Assembly: GCA_030248135.1 (NCBI GenBank)
Contig: JASANC010001594.1
Location: 1 to 64,000, forward strand
DNA: 64,000 nt
Direction of reading: 5' to 3'
Origin: Theristus sp. LFF4_11
Taxonomy: Eukaryota > Nematoda > Chromadorea > Monhysterida > Xyalidae
Shown here piece by piece: positions 54,729 to 64,000 of the stretch (position 1 is the first letter of the stretch; the number at the start of each line of letters is the position of its first letter). The notes under the pieces are model-generated. The model searched no databases, had not been told where the DNA came from, and saw nothing but the letters and a program-made list of their open reading frames with translations. A program made the translations under genes and the position numbers.

Positions 54729-55005
54729 GCTTTTTAGATTTCCATTCTGATAGATGTATTATTGCTGAAAAAAGGAAGAAGTGAAAGAGAGAAACAAGAA
54801 TTCAATCATAATTCGCCAATCGCCACTTTTGGTCTTAAATTTATTTTAACGCTTACAAAACAGTACCGAAGACATGGTTGTCAAGACACCAAAGACACCG
54901 AAGATCGGAGGTAGACACTTGGCGTCACGTCAGCAGCGAAAGCGGGACCTCGGGTGAGGGGGGCCTGGGGGGTGTTTGCCTAGTTTTAGAGGGGGGTGTC
55001 GTGCC
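54729..55005. repeat. upstream of the TBC1D22-like gene; G-tract module at 54935-55005
   Basis: The right part repeats AGCGAAAGCGGGACCTCGGG and TTTGCCTAGTTTTAGAGGGG, as at 35973-36045. No gene seen. Confidence 0.6.
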
Positions 55006-55660
55006 TAGGGTTGTTAAAAAAACAAAAATCGTCATTTTTGTTTTTTTTAAAGTTTTCAAAAATCAAAGTTGTGCTAAATCAATCAGGGAGTTCGAAGAAC
55101 CACATATGATATGCAAGCGCCTCCGGAATGACTCCCGTATGGCGGAACTTTGGAGATTTTGTTTTGGTGACCTCAATTACCCCTTTTCCAAACCGTTACC
55201 ATGCCTCTTCTGCTGTTTTGACCCCCAAAACGTCACTAATTGTCCCCAGCCTTAGTGAAAATACACATACCGGCTTGAAATTCGATCAATTCTGATGATG
55301 TGTCGCGACGGCAGGACACGAAACGGCAACCAGACAACGTAACGCTTGCAAAAGGAGCAGCTCGGACGCTCAAATTTAGATTGTGAGGCGAATCGTCACC
55401 TTATCTGCATCGGAAATGGTAAGCCAACCTTTGGGACGCTCAAAAACTTTATCGCAGATGTTGTTGAATTTATTTTATTTTATTTAATTAATTATACGCG
55501 CGCCGGTTCCGGAAACCCGAAGGTACCAAACTCCGAAAAGCCTGAAATCAGTCGGTAAAACGGTCCAAAATCGACTGCTAAAGGTTTTACGAGGTAATAT
55601 CAAAGAAAATTTTTGTTGAACTTTCGAAAAATTGTGCCAAAATTGAGGTTTTCAGCGTGA
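55006..55660 (-). mobile_element. hAT-like element copy (inverted relative to 62413-63138)
   Basis: Starts TAGGGTTGTTAAAAAAACAA and runs inverted along the element at 62413-63138 (blocks CATATGATATGCAAGCGCCT, AATTGTCCCC, CTTATCTGCATCGGAAATGG, GCCAAAATTGAGGTTTTCAG). The far end is missing. Confidence 0.8.
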
Positions 55661-56064
55661 AGCTTCATAAGTCACGGAATGGGATGAGAGAATGTGAAAT
55701 CCGAAATCCAATAAGACAAAACTCAGCCCACTTGCACCAATTCACGCTGACGTACGTTCAATTGCGGCTCTCTAATTGCGACCTGAAGAGTTGCAGCCCG
55801 CTCATTGCGGCCTGTTCGATTGCGGCCCGGAGAATTCGGGCTCGGACAATTCCGGCCTGGCGAATGTTTCTCGAGCAATAGTAAACCACCTGTACCGTTT
55901 TCGTAATGCTTCTTTATTCAAAACGCACGCGCACGGGCATCGGCATCGCACCTGCACTTTCCAATGAGCATGCAGCACACGCTCCGAACCTTACTTTTAC
56001 ACATGCTCCGATCTTAGGTGATTAGGAAAAACACCTAAACGTCCCTAACAATCACTGCACACAG
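55661..56064. other. repeat-derived, no gene
   Basis: Contains repeated TTGCGGCC/GCGGCCTG words (55760-55860) and a GCACGCGCACGGGCATCGGC block also related to 28715 and 61335. Confidence 0.4.
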
Positions 56065-56345
56065 CAAGGAGGGTTGCCCTTCTTTTCTAAAAACCGACAC
56101 ACTCGTTGTCGGACATTGTTTAAACGGGCTCAATTCAAATCCTAATCCTAAAGCCTAATCTTAAGCCTAACATGATCCTAACCTAATCCTAACCTAAGCC
56201 AAGCCTTTTCAGAAAGGAAGATGTCAGAACAATTGCGTTTTGAACGAGTTTTTATTGAGGCCGGAGCGTGTGCAGGCGCGCTAGTGGATCATGAGCATGA
56301 GCATGCCGATGCCGCGTGCGCGTGCGTTTTAAAAAAGAAGCGCCA
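56065..56345. repeat. dispersed repeat, inverted copy of 28701-28995
   Basis: CCGACACACTCGTTGTCGGA, then CCTAACCTAAGCCAAGCCTT, then GATCATGAGCATGAGCATGC: the complement order of 28701-28995. Confidence 0.85.
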
Positions 56346-56970
56346 GGGCAAGGAGCAATGAAACGTCAATTTTTCTGAAACAAGTAATGAAACGGAATAT
56401 GCTTTTGAAAATCGGTTCGAACTTTATTCACCATTTTATTCATTATATCCACACGATGCCGAGCAGCTGACTGAACGATCAAACGAAAAATCTTCATCTG
56501 TCGAATCTGAGTGTTGTGCAGGACTGTGCAGGCGTTTGACCGGTTGTGCTGCCGCAAATTATTAGGTTGATTGATCTTGAGCCAGTTGAACCGAGACGTG
56601 CAGACTTCCGATCTGAGAGTAATGCTGGTTCTATTTGGTCGAATTGTATGACTCGTGACAATGTGGCTCTAATCATCATCGTCATTGATTCATCATTCTG
56701 ATCATCATCGGTCTCGTGTAAACGGCGAATTGAGTTTCTCAGTTTATTGAGAACTGTGATATCGCACCAAAGTTCGACAAAAATTCCAAATGAGTTTCTC
56801 CGCCAAAAACGAAACAGATGATTATTTCAGGTTGCTTCAAGATGTTTGCTTGTGTTCGAACTCAACTTACTTCCTCAATTCAGCAACTCCGCCGACGACA
56901 CCACAAGACTCACTCCACTCTCCCTGCCACGTTCGCCAGGACCCGATCGAGCCTGTTTGTTTCACTCAGC
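56346..56970. other. no supported gene
   Basis: Short ORFs only. A plus-strand ORF at 56790-57149 crosses into the following element and is not supported. Confidence 0.35.
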
Positions 56971-56981
56971 AGCGTCCACCC

Positions 56982-57460
56982 ATAGTTGTTCTAGGGGGGG
57001 GGCCTGGGGGGGGCCGGCCCCCCCCCCCCCAAAAATTTCGAATCTATCTCTATCAAACAGGTTTTTTCGGCTCAGCTATTATCTATCTAAAAAAAATTTC
57101 TCAGCCAGCTATCTATCTGAAAATTTTTGTCTTCGAAGACATAAAATGAGTCAATTTTTGACCAAAATTGACCATTTTTGCTCGTAATTCTTGAAAATTT
57201 CGCTAATTTTAGGTAAAATACGCGTTTATACTTGATTTTTAGTGTATTTTTAGCATTATTTTGCTGTTTTTATAGCTTTCTAGCGTTTTAGCTATCTATC
57301 TATCAAATTTCAAAATTTTGACCGGCCCCCCCAAAGTCACATGCCCCCCCCCCCCCCCCCCCCCCCCCCCAAAATTTTCCAGCTATCTATCTATCTAGAA
57401 AATTTGCTCCAGCTATCTATATCGGCCCCCCCCCCAACCCCTCGGCTCTGGAACAACTAT
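56982..57460. mobile_element. 479-bp inverted-repeat element with perfect 10-bp target duplication
   Basis: Ends are ATAGTTGTTCTAG and CTGGAACAACTAT, flanked on both sides by GCGTCCACCC (56972-56981 and 57461-57470). Inside are G/C runs and CTATCTATC repeats at both sides and an AT-rich core. The 10-bp duplication and short inverted ends suggest a Mutator-like MITE, but the superfamily is inference. Confidence 0.8.
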
Positions 57461-57870
57461 GCGTCCACCCCATTCCCATCGCCGTTAATTTGTTTCACTC
57501 TCACGCGCAACCCCCGTCACCTCGCCCACTCCCTGGAATTTTGCCCACCCTGTTCCATTTCTGTTTGTCTTGCTCTTGGTTCATTCCAGTGTCTATTCGT
57601 TTGAGACCCGTCGATTTTTGTTTTGTTTATTTCCAGACTAACAAGTACAATAACCAATACAAAATAAAAATTTCTAGAGCGCATTATATTCTACGCTTTT
57701 TGAATAAAGTAGGCAAACCTACCGTTTTTCGTGATCTTCGATGAATCCAAAATCAAACAAATCACGGCAAAACAGTTTTTTTCAAAAACTCACGTTTCCG
57801 AAGAGCCTTTATGTAAAAGGCTTGGCTTAGGAGACCTACAACAACTTTGCTTAGTTTTGGGATTAGATTT

Positions 57871-58197
57871 GGCCATAGTTGTTCCAGAGCCGAGGGGTTG
57901 GGGGCCGATATAGATAGCTGGAGCAAATTTTCCAGATAGATAGATAGCTGGAAAATTTGGGGGGGGGGCCGCAGGGGGGGGGGCCATGTGACTTTGGGGG
58001 GGGGGCGGTCAAAATTTTGAAATTTGATAGATAGATAGCTAAAACGCTAAAAAGCTTTAAAAACGGCAAATAATAATAAAAATACGCTGAAAATCAAGTA
58101 TAAACGCGTATTTTACCTAAATTGGCGAAATTTTCAAGAGTTACGAGCAAAAATGGTCAATTTTGGTCAAAAATTGACTCATTTTATGTCTTCGAAG
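57871..58197 (-). mobile_element. second, truncated and inverted copy of the 56982-57460 element
   Basis: Begins CATAGTTGTTCCAGAGCCGA and follows the first copy in inverted order through GATAGATAGATAGCTAAAAC to GACTCATTTTATGTCTTCGA, where homology stops at 58197. The two copies can form a hairpin with ~300-bp arms around a 410-bp spacer. Confidence 0.85.
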
Positions 58198-58470
58198 CAG
58201 TACCGTGGGCCCAAAACAATTTTCGAAGGGGGGGGGGGTATGGTGCCGTGGGGGGTGGTGCCGACCAAAAAGTGAGGGGGGGGTCCAACCTATGGTAACG
58301 TGGGACCCCCCCCATGGGGGTCCCATGGGGGGGTGCATTTTTTCAAAATTTTCTGTGGGGGGGGGGTAGAGATGTAAGAGTCAAAAAAATTTTTTTTTTA
58401 TTTTTTAAAAAAAAATAAAAAAAATGAGCATTTTTTTATATAAAATTTTTGAAATTTTTTCTTTAATGTG
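58198..58470. repeat. G-tract module shared with 37840-37880 and 38640-38730
   Basis: CAGTACCGTGGGCCCAAAAC, TATGGTGCCGTGGGGGGTGG, CCGACCAAAAAGTGAGG and CCAACCTATGGTAACGTGGG occur in complementary orientation beside the KpnI-array arms. Confidence 0.85.
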
Positions 58471-60920
58471 CCCTGAAAATGCCGTTTTTGGCATAATTTT
58501 TCGAAAGTTCAACAAAAATTTTCTTTGACTTTACCTTGTCACTTAGTCTTCAACGCTGCAGGTGGTATTCTGGATTGATTTATCGACTGTTTTCAGCCTT
58601 GGTGAGTGATGATCGACTCGCGCATTGAAGTACTTGAGCGTCGCAAAGGCTAGTTCAACAAATTCCGATGTCGCTAAGGTGAGATAGGAGCAGAGAACTC
58701 ACATTTACGCATCGTTTTTCAGGATCTCGAAAGGTCGAAATTGCACTGTCTGCCACTGCAAGCGTAACTTCTTTGGTTGCTCGTTGCTGTTTCGCCTCGT
58801 GTCGTCAGCATGATCACACCGGTTTGTTGTTAAACTTGTTTCCGTGTTATTTGAGGTGAATTGAGAGGCAAAACACGAGACGTGATGTCGTCGGTGGGAA
58901 AATGGGGTCGCCGAAACCATGTCTGAAATTTTCACCCTCCTCCCATATGAGTGGGGGTCATATGGTAAGTCGGTGGCTCCTCAGATGGGCTTGCGGACAA
59001 AAGACCGCACGTGCCAAAAGACCGCAGATTTGAGATTTTTTTGTGACCAAAAGACCGCAGATGCTATCAAACCAAAATACCGCACGTGCCAAAAGACCGC
59101 ACCAAAATCATTCACTGCGTACGTGATTATGATATGTTTTTTTTGTGTTTATTTTGTCATTTTATTCTTTTTTATTCCACAAAAATTATTGATTGAGCCG
59201 TCGATCCTTGAAATCGGCCGAGCACAGCGCCGGCAGAGTTGCGTGACAGGTCGGCGCACAAGACACATGTCGCGAAGCACAAACAACGAACACATAACGT
59301 CGTCCAGATCACGATTTCCTTGGCCGATTTTGGCAATCCATAGCTCAATCAAATTAGCAGAGCACCCGGAACATGATGACACGTCGTTTATGGATGGTTT
59401 TTGTTCTATTCAACATCGGTTGACGCGCAATAAAAAAGTGTGAAAAACGACAAAACACAAATTTATGGTGACTTTGGATTTTTTGGTTTTTGAAAAAATG
59501 ATCGGAACTAACCACAAGCGACACATCATCGTGTTGCCGGTGTTCTGCTGAATTGATTGAGCTGTCGTTCGTCGAAATCGGTCAAGCACAGCGCCGGCAG
59601 TGCTGCGTGACAGGTCGGCGCGCGCGACACGCACGGTGAAACGAGCAGATTGTCAACAGAAAACGTCGTCCATCTCACGATTCCCCCAGCCAATTTTCAT
59701 GATCCATGACTCAATCAACTCAGCAGAGCAGCGGGAACACGTTGATATGTCGTTGTGTTGTTGGTTGTTGTTTTATTCAGCATCGGTTTCTTTGCAATAA
59801 AAAAGTGTGAAAAACGACAAAACACAAATTTATTGTGATTTTGGATTTTTTTGGTTTAAAAAAAAATGATCGGAACTAACTACAAGCGACACATCATCGT
59901 GTTGCCGGTGTTCTGCTGAATTGATTGAGCTGTCGTTCGTCGAATTCGGTCAAGCACAGCGCCGGCAGTGCTGCGTGACAGGTCGGCGCGCGCGACACAC
60001 ACGGTGAAATGAGCAGATTGTCAACAGAAAACGTCGTCCAGCTCACGATTCCCCCAGCCAATTTTCATGATCCATGACTCAATCAACTCAGCAGAGCAGC
60101 GGGAACACGTTGATATGTTGTTTGTTGTTGGTTGTTGTTTTATTCAGCATCGGTTGCTTTGCAATGAAAAAAGTGTGAAAAACGACAAAACACAAATTTA
60201 TTGTGATTTTGGATTTTTTTAGTTCTTGAAAAAATAATCGGAACTATCCACAAACGACACATCACCGTGTTGCTGGTGTTCCACTGAGTTGATTGAGCCG
60301 TACTTCGTTGAAATCGGTTGAGCACAGCGCCGGTAGAGTTGCGTGACAGGTTGGTGCACAAGACAAACACGGTGAAACGCGCAGACTGCCAGAAGAAAGC
60401 GTCGCCTAGCTCACGATTCCCTCAGCCAATTTTGATAATCCATGAGAAATTATCAAACAAAAGTGAGCTTTGAAGGCTGTGTCCACAATCATTTTTACTA
60501 TTTGGCCGTGTTCCAAATCCACTGAACCCCGAAAACGCTATTTGGCCATGTTCCAAATCCACTGAACAAAGAAAAACATTTTTGTTGCGTAAAAGTGAAA
60601 CTCGAACAATGAACAAACGAAAATAACACAATTTATCACAAGAAATGATACGAATGTTGATTGATGCAATTGTAAAATCGACATAGAATCAGCGGAACCG
60701 ACGTTCTAAATACTCGTGCGGTCTTTTGGCACGTGCGGTATTTTGGTTCCACACCAATCTGCGGTATTTTGGTCTTGCGGTCTTTTGGCACGTGCGGTCT
60801 TTTGGTACGTGCGGTCTTTTGTCTATGATTCCTCAGATGGTGATATTCGGACTCCCTGAAAAATTCTGAACAACTTTCATTTAAAAAAAATTAAAAAAAA
60901 AATTTTTTTTTAAAAAGAAA
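58471..60920. mobile_element. diverged relative of the hAT-like element, split by a nested insertion
   Basis: The left part (58471-58987) keeps GCATAATTTTTCGAAAGTTC, CAACAAAAATTTTCTTTGA and the order of blocks of 62413-63138. The right part (60830-60920) continues with CGGACTCCCTGAAAAATTCT. The two halves are separated by the element at 58988-60829. Confidence 0.7.
58988..60829. mobile_element. 1.84-kb inverted-repeat element with subterminal CAAAAGACCGC repeats
   Basis: The left end carries GGACAAAAGACCGCACGTGC and three more AAAGACCGCA units; the right end is its complement with several GCGGTCTTTTGG units. It is flanked by TCCTCAGATGG on both sides (58977-58987 and 60830-60840), a 9-11 bp target duplication. 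The centre is about three tandem copies of a ~366-bp unit (59478-60420) with GCACAGCGCCGGCAGTGCTG. No transposase. The multiple subterminal repeats and duplication length suggest Mutator-like, as inference. Confidence 0.8.
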
Positions 60921-60977
60921 AAAAAATAGAAATTTTTTTTTCTTGACATTTCTAGGGGGGGTCCACCCCCCACCCCC

Positions 60978-61312
60978 CCATGATAATTTTTCGCTTAAAT
61001 TTTGATGGAAAAACGCTAAATTTTGCTGCAAAATCGTTGAAATTGCAAGGAAGATGGTCAAGTTATCACATATTCAGCTTATATTATGGACTTTATAGAC
61101 AAAAAATCATGATTTTCGAAAAAAAATTTAGGGTGTACGGAAAATTTTGGGGGGGGGTCTCCGCTCCGCCAGACAAAATTTCATTGGGGGTGTGGGGGGG
61201 TGTCGGCCAAATTTTCGAGGGGGGGTCCGATGGGGGGGGGGGTGCCCGGTTTTAGGGGGGGTGGCACGGTGCCCCCCCCCCCCCCCCCCCACCCGACGGT
61301 CTCTGGTGCTCG
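60978..61312. repeat. AT-rich block plus G-tract module, inverted copies of 35797-35968 and 28495-28700
   Basis: 60978-61150 complements 35797-35968; 61185-61312 complements parts of 28555-28690. Two modules that lie 7 kb apart in the middle of the window are adjacent here. Confidence 0.85.
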
Positions 61313-61850
61313 TAATGCTTCTTTATTCAAAAGCACGCGCACCTCGCATCCGCATGCTCATGCTCATGATCCAATCGCGCGCTATACACGCGCCGCACCC
61401 ACTTTCACACACGCTCTGGTTTTCAATTGATTAAAGCATGAACCTGAACAATTAAGTTTTAAGACAAGGAGTTGTTGAAACTTCAGTGCACAATAAAATT
61501 GACTGCTTTTTTACTCATTTTTTTTGCAGTTAGTTCCTCACTTCCTTGCGTGATTTTCAGAGACGACTCACGTCACGTCTCACACACAAACAACAACTGA
61601 ACTGAATAATGGACAAAATTTGAAGACTGAGAATTTGAAGATGAAGATAGAAAGTGGAGAAGATGAATATTTGGGCGAAACTAATTTTTTTTTATTTGTT
61701 CGCGCGCCGTTTCCGGAAACCGCCAAACTCCGGCGGAAACGGGCAATACTGCCCGAGCCCAATTTACCCTCGGCTCTGGAGGGAGTAGACCATTAGATCT
61801 TGTTGGTCACTTTAGTTTCTCCATTGTGTGTCTTGTCCACAGCGAGGTTC
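61313..61850. other. repeat-derived and unassigned, no gene
   Basis: 61313-61415 shares CATCCGCATGCTCATGCTCA with 28725 (same orientation). The rest has no recognised feature. Confidence 0.4.
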
Positions 61851-61913
61851 GAACTTTCCACCTACAGAACGGTAGGCGAAAGCCCTACACCTGCGCTACA
61901 GACGCTACAAATT
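61850..61913 (-). repeat. tRNA-like sequence (SINE head or pseudogene)
   Basis: On the minus strand TAGCGCAGGTGTAGGGC fits an A-box and AGTTCGAACCTCG a B-box, spaced as in tRNA genes, with a CCTAC..GTAGG anticodon-stem-like hairpin between. Loop sizes and T-stem do not fit a working tRNA. Confidence 0.45.
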
Positions 61914-61971
61914 CATGCGATCTGTTTGATTCAGCCGTGAGCCGACGTCGGTGCCGTCGGCCGTCGTGTTT

Positions 61972-62400
61972 AGGGTTGTAAAAAAAAACAACAATCATCA
62001 TGTTTTTAATTTTCTTTTTGAAAAAAAATTGGAAAACCAAAGTTGTACCAAATCAATCAGAGAATGAAGAATCAAACAAATCTAGTTGATTAATTATGTT
62101 TCCAAATTATTTCTGCTTACTCCTCGTTATGCTGTCTCTGTCTACCCCTTTCCATGTCCAAACCCAAACCGTTTTGTTTTTCAGTATGGCATAGTTTTTG
62201 TCTGTGTGATGATCAAAGACAACGGCATAAGCATCAATTCACAGTTGTACGACCTGTGGAATTGAAGTTGAAAACGTCGTCGAGTACCTCTTGACTAATC
62301 CATTTCACTGTTTCTGATGTAACTGTCTATTTCTCACTAAAAGCAATTCAGCGTTTTTATACCGATTGATCATGAACGGAGCAGTTGTGTTTTTTTATTG
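61972..62400. repeat. diverged partial copy of the hAT-like element
   Basis: Starts TAGGGTTGTAAAAAAAAACA and keeps AAAGTTGTACCAAATCAATC, as in 55006-55100, but the right half is too diverged to align by eye. Confidence 0.5.
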
Positions 62401-62412
62401 TTCCGTCCCGTC

Positions 62413-63138
62413 TAGGGTTGTTAAACAAAAATGAAAAAAAAATTTTTTTTAAAAAAGTGATTAAAAAAAAACAAAAATGCCGATTTTTTTTTTTTTAAAT
62501 TCGAAAAATTTTCCTCTAATATGCTCTGAAAACCTCAATTTTGGCAAAATTTTTCGAAAGTTCAACAAAAATTTTCTTTGATTATACCTCGTAAAACCTT
62601 TAGCAGTCGATTTTGGGCCGTTTTACCGACTGATTTTAGGCTACGACAACATCTGCGATGAAGTTTTTGAGCGTCCCAAAGCTTGGCCTGCCATTTCCGA
62701 TGCAGATAAGGTGACGATTCGCCTCGCAGAGCGTCCGATTGTGCTCGCTGCTCCGTTTGCAAGCGCTACGTTGTCTGGTTGCTTGCTGCTTCGTGTCGTG
62801 TCGTCGCAACACCATCAGAAGAATTGATCGAATTTCAAGGCGGTATGTTTGTCTTCACTTTAGCTTAGCATTAGTTTAGCTGGGGACAATTAGTGACGTT
62901 TTGGAGGTCAAAACACAAGAAGAGGCATGGTGACGGTTTGGAAAAGGGGTAATTGAGGTCACCAAAACAAAATCTGCAAAGTTCCGTCATATGGGAGTCA
63001 TTCGGGAGGCGCTTGCATATCATATGTGGTTCTTCGGACTCCCTAATTGATTTAGCACAACTTTGATTTTTGAAATTTTAAAAAAAAAATTAAAAAAAAA
63101 AACAAAAATGACGATTTTTGTTTTTTTTAACAACCCTA
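62413..63138. mobile_element. complete 726-bp hAT-like non-autonomous element
   Basis: Inverted ends TAGGGTTGTTAAA and TTTAACAACCCTA, flanked by a perfect 8-bp duplication GTCCCGTC (62405-62412 and 63139-63146). An 8-bp duplication with TAGGG-type ends is characteristic of hAT. No transposase ORF; internal ORFs are under 85 residues. Confidence 0.85.
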
Positions 63139-63275
63139 GTCCCGTCGCTGTGTCGTTATTTCAACAGTTTGCGGGCATTTGCAAAACGGGCCAAAATAAA
63201 CAAAGTTTTTGTGGAGCGTAAAATAAATTGCGCTTTTTGAATAAAGTAGCAAACCTCTGGTGCTCTGGGGGGGGG

Positions 63276-63876
63276 TAGGGTTGTTAAACAAAAATGAAAA
63301 ATTTTTTTTTAAAGTGATTAAAAAAAACAAAAATGCCGATTTAAAAAAAAAAATTCGAAAAATTTTCCTCTAATATGCTCTGAAAACCTCAATTTTGGCC
63401 AAATTTTTCGAAAGTTCAACAAAAATTTTCTTTGATTATACCTCGTAAAACCTTTAGCAGTCGATTTTGGGCCGTTTTACCGACTGATTTTAGGCTACGA
63501 CAACATCTGCGATGAAGTTTTTGAGCGTCCCAAAGCTTGGCCTACCATTTCCGATGCAGATAAGGTGACGATTCGCCTCGCAGAGCGTCCGATTGTGCTC
63601 GCTGCTCCGTTTGCAAGCGCTACGTTGTCTGGTTGCTTGCTGCTTCGTGTCGTGTCGTCGCGACACCATCAGAAGAATTGATCGAATTTCAAGGCGGTAT
63701 GTTTGTCTTCACTTTAGCATTAGTTTAGCTGGGGACAATTAGTGACGTTTTGGAGGTCAAAACACAAGAAGAGGCATGGAGACGGTTTGGAAAAGGGGTA
63801 ATTGAGGTCACCAAAACAAAATCTGCAAAGTTCCGTCATATGGGAGTCATTCGGGAGGCGCTTGCATATCATATGG
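63276..63876. mobile_element. second copy of the hAT-like element, truncated
   Basis: Starts TAGGGTTGTTAAACAAAAAT after a G-run and follows 62413-63025 with few differences (a CGACACC/CAACACC change, small indels). It stops at 63876, where the repeat also found at 36636-36772 begins. Confidence 0.9.
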
Positions 63877-64000
63877 ATTTGTATACATACTTAAAAGTGA
63901 TTTTTTTGATTTCTGATCAGAGGTTGCTTGCAATGAGTCGTTGTAGGTTCCTAATCCTAAACCTAATCCTAAGCCAAGCCTTTTTGATAAGGTGAAAATG
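63877..64000. repeat. inverted copy of 36636-36772 at the window edge
   Basis: GATTTGTATACATACTTAAA through CCTAATCCTAAGCCAAGCCT to GGTGAAAATG; continues beyond the window. Confidence 0.9.

Overview
This window reads as nuclear genomic DNA of an invertebrate animal. Genes are split into many short, GC-rich coding exons by AT-rich introns with GT..AG ends, many acceptors reading TTTCAG. Two genes encode six-cysteine peptides of the CHH/ITP neuropeptide family, a group known from moulting animals (Ecdysozoa), and the unc-24-type stomatin/SCP2 fusion fits this. I cannot place it closer than nematode, tardigrade or a related phylum. There is no sign of bacterial or organellar DNA.

The left part (1-24 kb) holds an unc-24/STOML1-like gene (+, 1603-4691), two C-type lectin genes (-, about 7.0-8.25 kb and 9.5-10.4 kb; the first has an in-frame stop), a membrane M1 aminopeptidase (+, 14218-19123) with a 53-residue asparagine run and altered active-site motifs, and two CHH/ITP-like preprohormone genes (-, 19940-20651 and 23053-23741). 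The stretch 23.8-29.0 kb has no gene I can support.

The middle (29-36 kb) is a decayed Penelope-like retroelement on the minus strand with its GIY-YIG domain upstream of the reverse transcriptase. A head-to-tail pair of Helitron-like units (31155-34250) sits inside it; removing exactly this TC..CTAG block between A and T restores the interrupted reading frame.

The right part holds an APPL-type BAR-PH-PTB adaptor gene (+, 38885-46163), an 83-residue Pmp3/UPF0057 proteolipid gene (-, 47854-48712) and a TBC1D22-type Rab-GAP gene (-, 50265-54728). For the unc-24-like, APPL-like, TBC1D22-like, Pmp3-like and both CHH-like genes I could chain exons with consistent splice phases to a full reading frame; one exon edge in APPL is uncertain.

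From 55 kb to the end the sequence is a dense, nested mosaic of non-autonomous elements: a hAT-like element with an 8-bp target duplication, a terminal-inverted-repeat element with about 10-bp duplications inserted in a relative of it, G-tract-rich modules repeated in both orientations, and a motif around AAAAGGCTTGGCTTAGG. A separate ~230-bp inverted-repeat element carrying palindromic TGACGTCA sites occurs five times, three of them in introns of the aminopeptidase gene.
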